Shown here one piece after another: positions 35,431 through 45,278 of a stretch of 64,000 nucleotides of DNA; position 1 is the stretch's first letter; each line of letters opens with the position of its first letter. Where the stretch lies: contig NZ_JACVFB010000008.1 in assembly GCF_014529945.1 (NCBI RefSeq), positions 310,001 to 374,000 on the forward strand. The letters are read 5' to 3'. Source of the stretch: Chitinophaga varians. Its GTDB lineage: Bacteria; Bacteroidota; Bacteroidia; Chitinophagales; Chitinophagaceae. The notes below the pieces were generated by a model, which worked only from the letters and a program-made list of their open reading frames with translations, made no database searches and was not told the DNA's origin. Position numbers and translations under genes: made by a program.

Positions 35431-35455
35431 CATAGCGGAAACGCTAATAACCCGT

Positions 35456-35490
35456 AAACGGATCATGAGGCAAGCATGATCCGTTTTTTT
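35456..35490 (+). terminator. rho-independent terminator
   Basis: AAACGGATCATG pairs perfectly with CATGATCCGTTT around a seven-base loop, followed by eight T, ending the outer-membrane protein gene just upstream of the next gene. Confidence 0.92.
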
Positions 35491-35534
35491 ATGTTCCTTA
35501 TTTTTGAGCTACTTTTATTGTTCAACAGCAGGAT

Positions 35535-37052
35535 ATGAAAATCTTCACCGCTGCACAGATCCGGGAGGCAGATGCCTTCACCATCGCACATGAGCCTGTA
35601 AGCAGTACCGACCTGATGGCGCGGGCTGCCGGTAAGTGCGCCGACTGGTTGCTGGACCGCTTTGCTCCTTCCCATGCTTTTTTTGTTTTCTGTGGAAAAG
35701 GTAATAATGGCGGCGACGGACTGGTGATCGCGCAACGGCTACTCGAAGAAGGTTATCAGGTAACTGCCTGTCTGCTCGAATATGGTAACAAGGCCAGTGA
35801 AGACTATGTATATTATTACCGGAGATTACAACAGCAATATGCCGGTCGTATCCGTGAAATAGCGGACGTCACGGGTTTTCCTGAACTACCCGCCTCCGCG
35901 GTGATTGTAGATGCCATTTTTGGTACAGGGCTGAACAAACCCATCGAAGGCTGGCTGGCCGGTATCATTCACAAGATCAACGACCAGCATTCCCGCCATA
36001 CCATTGTAGCCATTGATATGCCCTCCGGGCTGATGGCAGACGCCAGTTGCCGCAATACGCCCGTCATACAGGCACATTACACCCTGAGCTTTGAATTTCA
36101 TAAACTCGCTTTTTTGTTGCCCGAAAACGCGGCTCTCGTTGGCGAGGTACAGGTGTTGCCGATAGGGCTGTCGCCCGATTATATAACGCATACGCCTGCA
36201 CGCTATCATCTGGCAGACAAGGAGATGATGCGTACCATTTACACCCCGCGACCGCCTTTTGCGCATAAAGGCACTTTTGGCCATGCGCTGCTGATTGCCG
36301 GTAGCTATGGAAAAATGGGCGCCGCTGTGCTCAGTGCCAGGGCCTGTCTGCGTGCGGGAGTGGGCCTGCTCACCTGTCATATCCCCCGTTGTGGGTATGA
36401 TATTATGCAGATCAGCGAGCCTGCCGCCATGAGCGTGGCAGATGAAGTGCAGGACCACAGCGCACATTTTCACGAGCAGGCCGATGCCCGTTACAAAACC
36501 ATCGGCATCGGGCCGGGGCTGGGCACCGCCACCGCTACCGCCCGTTCTTTTGAAAAACTGCTCACCACCTACAAACGGCCGATGGTGATCGATGCAGATG
36601 CACTGAATATCCTCTCCGTATACCCGTCACTGTTATATCAGGTGCCGGCCGGTTCCATCCTCACACCGCACCCTAAAGAATTTGAGCGCCTCTTTGGCCC
36701 GTCTGTCAATGATTTCGAGCGACTGGAGCTGTTATCCAAACAGGCAGTACGGCTACAGCTATATATCCTGCTGAAAGGGCGCTATACCGCGATCGCCTGC
36801 CCTGACGGCGCTGTATATTTTAACGCCACCGGCAATCCCGGTATGGCTACCGGCGGTAGCGGCGACGTGCTTACCGGCATCCTCACCGGGTTACTCGCGC
36901 AGGACTATGCGCCTAAGGCCGCGGTATTGCTGGGTGCCTGGCTGCACGGCTATGCCGGCGACCTCGCTGCAGCGAAGCTGTCGCAGGAAGCGATGACCGC
37001 AGGCGACATCATCTCCCATCTGGGCGCAGCTTTCCTCGAGTGTTTCTACTAA
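35535..37052 (+). CDS. nnr: bifunctional NAD(P)HX epimerase/dehydratase
   Basis: This 505-residue repair enzyme is a fusion. The N-terminal YjeF_N/NnrE epimerase domain spans residues ~1-215 and carries FCGKGNNGGDGLVIA and DAIFGTGLNKP. The C-terminal NnrD dehydratase domain (~225-500) has PPFAHKGTFGHALLIAGSYG, LTPHPKEFERL and NPGMATGGSGDVLTGILTG. It converts damaged, hydrated NADH/NADPH back to the active cofactor, dehydrating the S form and epimerising the R form. It stands alone between two terminator-bounded units. Confidence 0.96.
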   Translation: MKIFTAAQIREADAFTIAHEPVSSTDLMARAAGKCADWLLDRFAPSHAFFVFCGKGNNGGDGLVIAQRLLEEGYQVTACLLEYGNKASEDYVYYYRRLQQQYAGRIREIADVTGFPELPASAVIVDAIFGTGLNKPIEGWLAGIIHKINDQHSRHTIVAIDMPSGLMADASCRNTPVIQAHYTLSFEFHKLAFLLPENAALVGEVQVLPIGLSPDYITHTPARYHLADKEMMRTIYTPRPPFAHKGTFGHALLIAGSYGKMGAAVLSARACLRAGVGLLTCHIPRCGYDIMQISEPAAMSVADEVQDHSAHFHEQADARYKTIGIGPGLGTATATARSFEKLLTTYKRPMVIDADALNILSVYPSLLYQVPAGSILTPHPKEFERLFGPSVNDFERLELLSKQAVRLQLYILLKGRYTAIACPDGAVYFNATGNPGMATGGSGDVLTGILTGLLAQDYAPKAAVLLGAWLHGYAGDLAAAKLSQEAMTAGDIISHLGAAFLECFY

Positions 37053-37301
37053 AACGCCTATCCCGCCGGCCCTTCCTGTTTTCATGCGCCGCTTGTAACA
37101 ACGGATACTTCCCCGCCACCAGCGACTTTCCCCGGTTTTTCCGCTAAAACCGGCCACCATACCGGCTTTTCTGTTAATTCTTTTCCGCCTGCGGTATTTC
37201 CTTACCTGTAATGCTTAATTCAAAATTTTATTATCTATATTTATTGGATAACATTTAGTTAATACGCTATTTTTTCAACCGAGCAATTTAAATACGCTTC
37301 T

Positions 37302-39494
37302 ATGAGTATCGTTTTCCTCGTTCCCTGTTTTGGATTACTGGCCTTGTTATTTACTGCAGTCCGCAGTTCCTGGGTTTCCCGCCAGGATGCGGGCAATGAA
37401 AAGATGAAAGAAATAGCGCAGCATATTGCGGAAGGCGCTATGGCATTTTTGAAAGCGGAGTATAAAGTACTCATCTACTTTGTTATCATAGCTGCGCTGT
37501 TATTGGGTTATATGGGGGCTTCCCATCATACCTCCCACTGGTCGATAGGCCTCGCCTTTATCATAGGCGCTGTATTCTCTGCCACGGCCGGATTTATCGG
37601 AATGAAAATAGCGACCAAAGCCAACGTACGTACTGCACAAGCTGCCCGCACCAGTCTCGCTAAGGCACTGGGCGTATCTTTCACCGGCGGCTCTGTTATG
37701 GGTATGGGTGTTGCCGGTCTGGCTGTACTGGGTCTCGGCTCCCTGTTCATTATCCTCAAATCTTATTTCGGTGCGGCTGCCAATACCGGTGAAATGATCA
37801 GGACCATCGAAGTGCTGACCGGTTTCTCACTGGGCGCAGAGAGCATCGCCCTCTTTGCCCGTGTAGGCGGCGGTATCTATACCAAAGCGGCCGACGTAGG
37901 TGCTGACCTGGTAGGTAAGGTGGAAGCAGGCATCCCGGAGGATGATCCGCGCAACCCCGCTACCATCGCAGACAACGTAGGCGATAACGTAGGTGACGTG
38001 GCAGGTATGGGCGCCGACCTTTTCGGTTCTTATGTGGCCACGGTACTGGCAACCATGGTACTGGGCTCTGAAACAACCTCCCAGGACGCATTTGGTGGCC
38101 TCGCCCCCATCCTGCTTCCTATGATGATTGCCGGCACCGGTATCATATTTTCCATGATCGGTACCTTCTTTGTACGCATCAGCGATAGCGCCGGCCTCAA
38201 TACCGGCGTGGTACAGAAAGCGCTGAACATGGGTAACTGGGGCTCTATCGTCCTCACCGCCATCGCTTCCTGGTTCCTCGTTAGCTGGATACTGCCCGAC
38301 GGCCCTATGGTACTTCGTGGCCATGAATTCACTAAAACACAGGTGTTCGGTTCCATCGTGGTAGGCCTGGTCGTAGGCACCCTGATGAGCATCATCACTG
38401 AATATTATACCGCTATGGGCAAACGCCCTGTACGCTCTATCATCCGTCAATCAGCCACCGGCGCTGCCACCAATATCATCGGCGGTTTGTCCGTAGGGAT
38501 GGAATCCACCGCACTGCCTATTCTGGTGCTGGCGCTGGGCATCTATGGCTCCTATGCCTTTGCCGGCCTCTATGGCGTGGCGATTGCCGCTGCCGGTATG
38601 ATGGCCACCACGGCGATGCAGCTGGCGATCGACGCCTTTGGCCCTATCGCCGACAATGCCGGCGGTATTGCTGAAATGAGCGAACTGCCCAAAGATGTGC
38701 GTGAAAAAACCGATATCCTCGATGCAGTAGGTAACACCACCGCTGCTACCGGTAAAGGATTTGCCATCGCTTCTGCAGCCCTTACCGCGCTGGCACTGTT
38801 TGCCGCGTTTGTGGGCGTGGCAGGTATCAAAGGCATCGATATCTATAAAGCCGATGTGCTGGCAGGCCTCTTTGTAGGCGGCATGATCCCCTTCATCTTC
38901 TCCTCACTGGCTATTGCGGCGGTAGGCCGCGCAGCCATGGCGATGGTGGAAGAAGTACGCCGCCAGTTCCGCGAAATACCCGGTATCATGGAAGGCACCG
39001 GCAAACCGGAATACGACAAATGCGTGGCGATCTCCACACAGGCCTCTATCCGTGAAATGATCCTGCCAGGTGCGATCGCCCTGATATCCCCGCTGCTGAT
39101 CGGTTTCATCGCTGGTCCGGAAGTACTGGGCGGTTTCCTCGCCGGCGCCACCGTTAGCGGTGTGCTGATGGGTATCTTCCAAAACAACGCCGGCGGCGCC
39201 TGGGATAACGCGAAAAAATCCTTCGAAAAAGGCGTGGAAATCAACGGTGAAACTTTCTATAAAAAATCAGAACCGCATAAAGCCTCTGTAACCGGTGATA
39301 CCGTTGGTGATCCGTTCAAAGATACCTCCGGTCCTTCTATGAACATCCTCATCAAACTGATGTCTATCGTGTCACTGGTAATAGCGCCTACCCTCTCTGA
39401 AAAATTCCATACCAGGGAAGAAACGCCGGTAGCGAAGGTAAAAACCGTTACACTACCTGCTGCTAAAACCCAACAGGTGTATGTCATGAAATAA
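37302..39494 (+). CDS. hppA: membrane-bound ion-translocating pyrophosphatase
   Basis: This 730-residue protein has about sixteen transmembrane helices. The pyrophosphate-binding motif [18 protein letters not shown] and the following [21 protein letters not shown] are intact, as is [13 protein letters not shown]. In the GNTTAA position an Ala (Lys in K+-independent enzymes) predicts potassium dependence, so it may pump protons or sodium. It uses pyrophosphate hydrolysis to energise the membrane. It has no obvious operon partner and ends at a strong terminator. The ATG at 37302 gives a full-length N-terminal helix. Confidence 0.95.
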   Translation: MSIVFLVPCFGLLALLFTAVRSSWVSRQDAGNEKMKEIAQHIAEGAMAFLKAEYKVLIYFVIIAALLLGYMGASHHTSHWSIGLAFIIGAVFSATAGFIGMKIATKANVRTAQAARTSLAKALGVSFTGGSVMGMGVAGLAVLGLGSLFIILKSYFGAAANTGEMIRTIEVLTGFSLGAESIALFARVGGGIYTKAADVGADLVGKVEAGIPEDDPRNPATIADNVGDNVGDVAGMGADLFGSYVATVLATMVLGSETTSQDAFGGLAPILLPMMIAGTGIIFSMIGTFFVRISDSAGLNTGVVQKALNMGNWGSIVLTAIASWFLVSWILPDGPMVLRGHEFTKTQVFGSIVVGLVVGTLMSIITEYYTAMGKRPVRSIIRQSATGAATNIIGGLSVGMESTALPILVLALGIYGSYAFAGLYGVAIAAAGMMATTAMQLAIDAFGPIADNAGGIAEMSELPKDVREKTDILDAVGNTTAATGKGFAIASAALTALALFAAFVGVAGIKGIDIYKADVLAGLFVGGMIPFIFSSLAIAAVGRAAMAMVEEVRRQFREIPGIMEGTGKPEYDKCVAISTQASIREMILPGAIALISPLLIGFIAGPEVLGGFLAGATVSGVLMGIFQNNAGGAWDNAKKSFEKGVEINGETFYKKSEPHKASVTGDTVGDPFKDTSGPSMNILIKLMSIVSLVIAPTLSEKFHTREETPVAKVKTVTLPAAKTQQVYVMK

Positions 39495-39504
39495 ATAATC
39501 CCGC

Positions 39505-39604
39505 ATAGCGGACGATTCCCCCGGAAATGATCGCTGTCAATCTTACAAAAAATTGATTAACAGCATCTTATCATTTTACAGGCCATATCGTCCGCTATTT
39601 TTTT
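39505..39604 (+). terminator. terminator of the pyrophosphatase gene
   Basis: Arms ATAGCGGACGAT (39505-39516) and ATCGTCCGCTAT (39587-39598) pair perfectly, with a 70-base loop that contains a smaller hairpin, followed by seven T. Confidence 0.75.
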
Positions 39605-39610
39605 ACGATT

Positions 39611-39675
39611 TACTGTAATTTTTTTTGTTACAGTAAAAAAGTACTGTACATTTGCCTTATCAAACTGTAATAAAA
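39611..39675 (+). promoter_or_regulatory. consensus promoter overlapped by ACTGTAA inverted repeats
   Basis: TTTG (39624-39627), a 19-nt spacer and TACATTTG (39647-39654) match the Bacteroidota promoter exactly. An inverted repeat TTACTGTAA...TTACAGTAA spans the -33 box (about 39610-39636), and a further ACTGTA lies inside the spacer and another ACTGTAAT at ~39666. This looks like a repressor operator controlling the oxidoreductase gene. Confidence 0.75.
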
Positions 39676-39740
39676 AAGAAAACAGTTAAACAATCGGTCA
39701 TTCGTGGCTGTAATTATATCACGACAAAAACGCATTAAAC

Positions 39741-40370
39741 ATGAAAGTAGCGATCATCGGCGCATCAGGATTCATTGGCAGCGCCCTTTTAAACGAGGCA
39801 TTAAACAGAGGTCATGAGGTGACCGCCATCGTCCGTAACCCGGAAAAAATACAGGTTAAAAACGATCATCTGACCGTTAAAAAAGGAGATGTCACCAACG
39901 AAGCAGCGGTGGCTGAGCTGGTAGCCGGCAATGATGCGGTTATCAGCGCCTACAGCGCCCACGACACAGCCACTTATGTAACGGCTATCCGCGCTATCAT
40001 CGGCGGACTGAAACAGGCTGGTATTAAGAGACTGATTGCCGTAAGTGGTGCAGGCAGCCTGGAAGTGGCTCCCGGCATACAACTGCTGGACACGCCTGAA
40101 TTCCCGGCGGCCTGGAAAGAAGGCGCCAGCGCTACCCGCGAAGCCTATAAAGTGATCAAACAGGATAAAGACCTGCAATGGACCGTATTAAGCCCGGCAG
40201 CGATGATCGCACCCGGCGAACGCACCGGCAAATTCCGCCTCGGTGGCGATCAGCTCCTCACCGACGCCAACAACGAGAGCAAAATCTCCACTGCCGACTA
40301 CGCCGTTGCCCTCATCGATGAGCTGGAAAAACCAGCACATATTCAACAACGATTTACCGTGGCTTACTAA
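39741..40370 (+). CDS. NAD(P)-binding oxidoreductase (NmrA/SDR-like)
   Basis: This 209-residue protein has a Rossmann start KVAIIGASGFIGSALLNEAL (GxxGxxG) and NPEKIQVKNDHLTVKKGDVTN, typical of atypical short-chain dehydrogenases close to YwnB and NmrA-like NAD(P)-binding proteins. A canonical catalytic Tyr-x3-Lys is not obvious, so it may be a redox sensor or quinone/flavin reductase-like protein. Its promoter is covered by an inverted-repeat operator, suggesting inducible expression. No HxlR or MarR regulator is adjacent; an AraC regulator lies convergently downstream. Confidence 0.88.
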   Translation: MKVAIIGASGFIGSALLNEALNRGHEVTAIVRNPEKIQVKNDHLTVKKGDVTNEAAVAELVAGNDAVISAYSAHDTATYVTAIRAIIGGLKQAGIKRLIAVSGAGSLEVAPGIQLLDTPEFPAAWKEGASATREAYKVIKQDKDLQWTVLSPAAMIAPGERTGKFRLGGDQLLTDANNESKISTADYAVALIDELEKPAHIQQRFTVAY

Positions 40371-40410
40371 ACAACGCACCAGTCAACTTAATTTACTTTA
40401 TTGACAACAT

Positions 40411-40448
40411 AAAAAAGCAGCCCATCGATCATCGACGGGCTGCTTTTT
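40411..40448. terminator. bidirectional terminator between convergent genes
   Basis: AAAAAGCAGCCC(A)TCGAT pairs with (A)TCGA(C)GGGCTGCTTTTT, one mismatch, with A and T runs on the two sides. Confidence 0.88.
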
Positions 40449-40472
40449 AACATCGTTTATATCCTACGTCCA

Positions 40473-41468
40473 TCATAGTTTTGACGGCGCCATACCATAC
40501 TTCTTTTTAAACGCGCCACTAAAATGCTGCGGGGAAGAATATCCTGCTTCATCCGCGATATCAGCGAGGGATTTTCCGCCGGCCAGGATCATCTCCCGCG
40601 CCATATGAAGGCGGTGGTCATTAAAATAACCAAAGACGGTATTATCAAACACGTTTTTGAAACCAGACTTCAATTTAAACTCATTCAGGCCGGAAAGACG
40701 TGACAGTTCCGCCAAAGAAGGCGGTTCCTGGAGGTCCCGCAACAACAGATAACGGGCATGCTGCAGCTGTTCCAGCTCCCTGGCAGTGATATTGTGGCGA
40801 GTGGGCCTCGCATGGCCAAAATCATTCTCCACCTGATCACACTGCAATGCCAGCAGCTCCATCACCTTTGACTGCAGGAATAGTTTCTTCAGGCCACCTT
40901 TAAACTGGCACCGGCGTATTTCACCCAGTACCACTTTCATGCGGGGCGTGATATGCGGGTTCATCTTATCTGCCAGAATCACCCCTTTGTTATTGGCAAC
41001 AGCATTGGCCATTTTACCCAATACCTGTCCGTTACTATCGGCCAGGGCAATAAACCGCTCTGGTGAAAAGTTCATGCCCAGTACCTGGATACCTTTCTGT
41101 TTTCTCAACTCGGCCGTCTCTTCCCGGTGAGGAGAATACATAATATTATGCTCCAGGGAGGAAAAACGGAACTTGTCCCTTAACCCTTCCACCCTGGCAC
41201 GCACATCCCCCTGTTCCATAAATAACATAGATACATGAGGCATAATATCGTCAGAGGCCACGGTCAGGTTCTCGTAGATCTCCGCAGTACAGATGATCAG
41301 ATGTATCCCGTCAAACTTACATTCTTGTATATTATAGGCGCCAAAATCAAGTTGCTGCTCTTTTTTCTCCTCCACAATGGCCCCGGGAGGCGTTAAGTCC
41401 TCAGGCGAAAAAGGAAAACCCTCCTGCAGCAATACTTCGTTCAGCTCATTTTTGATTACTACAGCCAT
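40473..41468 (-). CDS. AraC-family transcriptional regulator
   Basis: This 331-residue regulator has a ~220-residue N-terminal sensor-like part without a recognised cupin signature and a C-terminal AraC DNA-binding domain (residues ~225-331): SLAELSRLSGLNEFKLKSGF forms the first helix-turn-helix and SLADIADEAGYSSPQHFSGAFKK the second. This layout, with MEQGDVRARVEG and an N-terminal beta-rich segment, is like PchR-type regulators of Bacteroidota. Its target is unknown; the divergent small gene at 41577 is one candidate, and the convergent oxidoreductase another. Confidence 0.93.
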   Translation of the reverse strand: MAVVIKNELNEVLLQEGFPFSPEDLTPPGAIVEEKKEQQLDFGAYNIQECKFDGIHLIICTAEIYENLTVASDDIMPHVSMLFMEQGDVRARVEGLRDKFRFSSLEHNIMYSPHREETAELRKQKGIQVLGMNFSPERFIALADSNGQVLGKMANAVANNKGVILADKMNPHITPRMKVVLGEIRRCQFKGGLKKLFLQSKVMELLALQCDQVENDFGHARPTRHNITARELEQLQHARYLLLRDLQEPPSLAELSRLSGLNEFKLKSGFKNVFDNTVFGYFNDHRLHMAREMILAGGKSLADIADEAGYSSPQHFSGAFKKKYGMAPSKL

Positions 41469-41542
41469 AAAATAATCCGTTTCGTATAAGTTTTAATCCT
41501 TTTCATGTAACAGCTATACGGACAAACAGTAGCAAATTTGCA

Positions 41543-41572
41543 CAAATATATTCCGCAAAATTCAAATCCAAA
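41543..41572 (-). promoter_or_regulatory. putative promoter of the AraC-family gene
   Basis: On the minus strand TTTG (41569-41572), 18 nt, then TATATTTG (41543-41550). The palindrome GCAAATTTGC lies just downstream (41532-41541), a possible operator. Confidence 0.55.
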
Positions 41573-41576
41573 CGCC

Positions 41577-41789
41577 ATGATTGGAATATTCCGTACAAAT
41601 ATTAACACTGTTAAGGATAAAGATGATGTTATCGATGCCATTTCTGCCAGCTTTAGCGTAAATGCCTGTAGCGTGGACATTGAGGACTGCGACAAGGTTT
41701 TAAGAGTGATCAGCCCCCAGCAACTGGCAGAAAGAACCATTATCGAGTTTGTGAACCGGCTCGGGTTCCGTTGCGATATCCTTGATTAA
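41577..41789 (+). CDS. small protein with HMA-like fold, no CXXC
   Basis: This 70-residue soluble protein starts at the ATG at 41577; an upstream in-frame start is less plausible. The strand-helix-strand pattern (IGIFRTNINTV, DDVIDAISASF, ACSVDIEDCDKVLRVI, IIEFVNRLGFRCDIL) is like heavy-metal-associated domains, but the metal-binding CXXC between strand 1 and helix 1 is missing. Three separate cysteines remain. Small proteins of this type are common in Bacteroidota and of unknown role. It is divergent from the AraC gene and followed by a terminator. Confidence 0.7.
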   Translation: MIGIFRTNINTVKDKDDVIDAISASFSVNACSVDIEDCDKVLRVISPQQLAERTIIEFVNRLGFRCDILD

Positions 41790-41814
41790 TTCCCCTCAAA
41801 ACCAATCCTATGCC

Positions 41815-41870
41815 GAATATTGAGCTTGAAGCATAACCCCTGGCTTCAACCTCAATATTCTTTCTCATTT
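41815..41870 (+). terminator. rho-independent terminator
   Basis: GAATATTGAG(C)TTGAAGC pairs with its near-perfect complement ending at 41860, followed by a T-rich stretch (TTTCTCATTTTT). Confidence 0.75.
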
Positions 41871-42006
41871 TTCCGGATTATCTTCACCCCCTATTATTAA
41901 CCAAAAAAATAATCTGACTCCAGATAGGGGTACAAATATCCCACCACGTCTTATTAGCAACGTCACAAAAACAGGAAACGTCATTTTAAATCGAGATTTA
42001 CCTATT

Positions 42007-44388
42007 ATGAAAACTTTGGTCACCATGTTGATGACCTTGCTGGTATTGATACTGGCAATGGGTCCAACACGCGCACAACAGCAACGTTTTACCGTTAGCG
42101 GTTATGTAAAAGACAAACAAAACGGGGAAAGCCTGGTGGGAATTTCTATCGGCAAACCTGGCACCAGCGTTGGTACAGTTACCAACCAATACGGTTTCTA
42201 CTCTCTGACACTCCCCGCCGGGGAACACGAGTTACAGTTTTCGTATATGGGATATGCGCCCGTTAAAACAACTGTTAGTTTACATAGCAACAAAACCCTC
42301 GACATCCGCCTGGAAAGCAGCAGCAGCCAACTGAGTGAAATCACCGTCAGCGGCCAAAAACAGGAAAAAGCCGTCAACACGCTGAACACCAGCATCAACC
42401 GCCTCGACATCGCCCAGATGAAAAAACTGCCTACTTTCATGGGTGAAGTAGATGTAATTCGTTCCATCCAGACGCTCCCCGGCGTAACCACCGTAGGGGA
42501 AGGCTCTTCCGGCTTCAACGTACGCGGTGGCAACAGCGATGAAAACCTCATCCTGCTCGACGAAGCTCCGGTATATAACTCCAGCCACATGCTCGGCTTC
42601 TTCTCTGTATTCAATCCGGACGCGGTAAAAAGCCTCAACCTGATCAAAGGCGGCTTCCCCGCTGAATACGGTGGCCGTACCTCTTCTGTGCTCGATATCC
42701 GCATGAAAGACGGTAACAACCAGAACTTCAACGTGAACGGCGGTATCGGCAACATCTTCAGCCGCCTGTCTGTAGAAGGCCCCCTGGTAAAAGATAAATC
42801 GTCCTTCATCGTTGCTGCCAGAAGATCATACATCGATATCCTCATGAAACCTTTCGTAAAAGGAGACATGAAGGATACCAAACTGAACTTCTATGATCTG
42901 ACCGCAAAGGCCAACTACAAATTCGATAAAAACAATACCCTCTTCGTGAGCGGCTACTTCGGCCGTGATAAATTCGGATTGGGTAAAGATATAGACATGA
43001 ACTGGGGCAATACCACCGCCACCCTGCGCTGGAACCACGTATTCTCCAACCGCCTGTTCCTGAACCTTACCACCTACTACTCTAAATACGACTATAGCCT
43101 TAACTTCAGCAACGGCTCCAAAAAACAAGAGGATGAACTGCTGCAAGGCTATAAATGGACTTCCAATATCATTAACTACGGCCTGAAACCCTCCTTTACC
43201 TACTACCTGAACACCAATAACATCCTGCATTTCGGGGTACAGGGCATCTACTATACTTTCCGTCCGGGTACGGGTAGCAGCGTTGAGGGCGACAAACACC
43301 GCCTGAAAGAGCTGACCGAGAAACACGCACTGGAATCAGCCGTATACATAGATCATGAATGGAAGCCCACTAAAAAATTCGGTATCCAGTACGGTGGCCG
43401 CCTCTCTGCTTACCAACTGCTGGGTAAAGGAACCGCCTACTACTTTAACGATACCACACCCGGTATCCGCAGAACACTCATCGGCAGCAAAGCCTACGGC
43501 GCTAATGAACTGATCAAGGGTTATTACTACTTCGAGCCACGACTCAGCGCCCGCTATGCCATCAACGATGAACATGCCGTGAAAGTAGCCTACAGCCGTA
43601 CTACTCAGTTCATGCACCAGCTCTCCAATACTGCGTCTCCCACCCCGCTCGATATCTGGACACCCAGCACCAACAACATCGAGCCCGCCTTGTCTGACCA
43701 GTACACTGTTGGTTACTTCTACAATTCTCCCAACGACTCTTATGAGTTCTCCGCAGAAGCTTTCTATAAAACCACCGATCATCAACTGGACTATATCGAC
43801 AATGCCAACCTGCAGTTGAACCAGCTGATCGAAGCCGACCTGCTGCCTTCTCAGACCCGCGCTTATGGTATTGAGCTGTATGCTAAAAAGAATATTGGTA
43901 AAACTACCGGCTGGATCAGCTATACCCTGTCCCGCTCAGAAAGAAAAACACCAGGTATCAGTCTCGATGAATGGTTCCTGAACCGCTACGACCGTACGCA
44001 CAACTTCAACCTCGTGCTTACACATGAATTCACGAAGAGACACTCTCTGTCCGCCAACTGGGTATATGCTTCCGGTACGCCCGGCACCTATGCTGACAAC
44101 AGGCTGCAGTTCCAGGACTGGGATATTCCTTACAACAGCACCGAGAAAAGAAACAACTACCGCCTGCCGGCATTCCACCGTCTGGACCTGTCCTTTACCC
44201 TTAAAGGCAAACAGTTGAAACGCTGGAAAGGAGAATGGGTATTTTCCCTGTATAACGTGTATGCCCGTAGAAATGCCTACAGCATTTACTTCAAGCAGAA
44301 TGAGGATGATCCTAACAAACGCGAATCTGTTCGCCTGTCTATCATCGGTTCCATCATCCCGGGGATCACGTACAACTTCAAATTTTAA
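42007..44388 (+). CDS. TonB-dependent receptor with carboxypeptidase-like N-terminal domain
   Basis: This 793-residue outer membrane protein has a signal peptide (~residues 1-23, ending RAQ), a CarboxypepD_reg-like domain (~30-115: VSGYVKDKQNGESLVGISIG), a plug (~120-235: VRGGNSDENLILLDEAPVYN; GGFPAEYGGRTSSVLDIRM) and a C-terminal beta-barrel ending NFKF. It would import a substrate with TonB energy. The following gene encodes a DUF4249 lipoprotein, the usual surface partner of this receptor class; the pair is distinct from SusC/SusD. The transported molecule is unknown. Confidence 0.94.
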   Translation: MKTLVTMLMTLLVLILAMGPTRAQQQRFTVSGYVKDKQNGESLVGISIGKPGTSVGTVTNQYGFYSLTLPAGEHELQFSYMGYAPVKTTVSLHSNKTLDIRLESSSSQLSEITVSGQKQEKAVNTLNTSINRLDIAQMKKLPTFMGEVDVIRSIQTLPGVTTVGEGSSGFNVRGGNSDENLILLDEAPVYNSSHMLGFFSVFNPDAVKSLNLIKGGFPAEYGGRTSSVLDIRMKDGNNQNFNVNGGIGNIFSRLSVEGPLVKDKSSFIVAARRSYIDILMKPFVKGDMKDTKLNFYDLTAKANYKFDKNNTLFVSGYFGRDKFGLGKDIDMNWGNTTATLRWNHVFSNRLFLNLTTYYSKYDYSLNFSNGSKKQEDELLQGYKWTSNIINYGLKPSFTYYLNTNNILHFGVQGIYYTFRPGTGSSVEGDKHRLKELTEKHALESAVYIDHEWKPTKKFGIQYGGRLSAYQLLGKGTAYYFNDTTPGIRRTLIGSKAYGANELIKGYYYFEPRLSARYAINDEHAVKVAYSRTTQFMHQLSNTASPTPLDIWTPSTNNIEPALSDQYTVGYFYNSPNDSYEFSAEAFYKTTDHQLDYIDNANLQLNQLIEADLLPSQTRAYGIELYAKKNIGKTTGWISYTLSRSERKTPGISLDEWFLNRYDRTHNFNLVLTHEFTKRHSLSANWVYASGTPGTYADNRLQFQDWDIPYNSTEKRNNYRLPAFHRLDLSFTLKGKQLKRWKGEWVFSLYNVYARRNAYSIYFKQNEDDPNKRESVRLSIIGSIIPGITYNFKF

Positions 44389-44408
44389 TCTGTCTAAAAA
44401 AGAAACTA

Positions 44409-45272
44409 ATGAAAAAACTGTCATTATTCATCATATCAGCGTTAGCAACGCTTACGGCCTGCGAGGATAAAATAGATCTGGATATAGCCCCGGGTAAATC
44501 CTACCCGGTGCTCGACGCCTGGATTACCAACGAGGCCGCGCCGCAAACGATCAAATTCACCATGTCTGTGCCTTTTACAGACAACAACCCGGCGCCTATC
44601 ATCAACGATGCGTCCATTACCCTTTACGATCTGACCAATGGCAAGTCTTATCCGTTTGCGTTTAAGGAAAACGCCTACACTTATGACGCTACCAGCAGCC
44701 CGATTGGTATTGTTGACCATGCCTACAAACTGCATGTGGAATACAAAGGGGAGATCTTTGAAGCGTATGACACCCTGAAAAGGGTGCCCCAGATCGATTC
44801 TATCACCCTGAAATTCAAGAAAAAAGAAGAGGCCATGTCTGGTAAGGAAGGATACTATGCCACCATGCATGCCAGAGACATTGAAGGCGGTCCTACGGAC
44901 TACTACTGGATCCGCTCCTACCGCACCGATACTACACGCCGCCTGCGCGATGCCTTCTCTATTGACGGTTCCTATGATGAAGGCGTGTCCGACGGTGCTG
45001 TTTTCATTGTGCCCATCGCTGAAAGCATCACGGATTTCGACAAGCCGTTCCAACCCAATGAAAAAGTGATCGTAAAGCTGAAATCAGTCACCAAGCGCAG
45101 TCACGAGTTCCTGACGCAGGTAGATCAACAGGTGAATGCCGGCGGATTGTTTGCCAAAGTGCTGGAGAACGTAAAATCGAATGTTGACAACACTACTCCT
45201 TCCGGGAAAACCAAAATCCTGGGCTGGTTTGGTACGTCTGGCGTTAGCCGGTCGGAAAAACCGGTAAAATAA
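44409..45272 (+). CDS. DUF4249 surface lipoprotein
   Basis: This 287-residue lipoprotein has the signal MKKLSLFIISALATLTAC with a lipobox LTAC (Cys18). Residues ~20-110 (IDLDIAPGKSYPVLDAWITN, then ASITLYDLTNGKSYPF) and the remainder match the DUF4249 pattern of Ig-like beta domains. It starts 20 bp after the TonB receptor and is presumably translated from the same message, acting as the surface component of that uptake pair. A putative Ser/Asp-rich segment sits at ~180-200. Confidence 0.88.
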   Translation: MKKLSLFIISALATLTACEDKIDLDIAPGKSYPVLDAWITNEAAPQTIKFTMSVPFTDNNPAPIINDASITLYDLTNGKSYPFAFKENAYTYDATSSPIGIVDHAYKLHVEYKGEIFEAYDTLKRVPQIDSITLKFKKKEEAMSGKEGYYATMHARDIEGGPTDYYWIRSYRTDTTRRLRDAFSIDGSYDEGVSDGAVFIVPIAESITDFDKPFQPNEKVIVKLKSVTKRSHEFLTQVDQQVNAGGLFAKVLENVKSNVDNTTPSGKTKILGWFGTSGVSRSEKPVK

Positions 45273-45278
45273 CAAGAT

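Noticed and set aside
42673-43326. Minus-strand frames opposite the TonB receptor
   Set aside because: They are antisense shadows; the receptor plug and barrel are complete on the plus strand.
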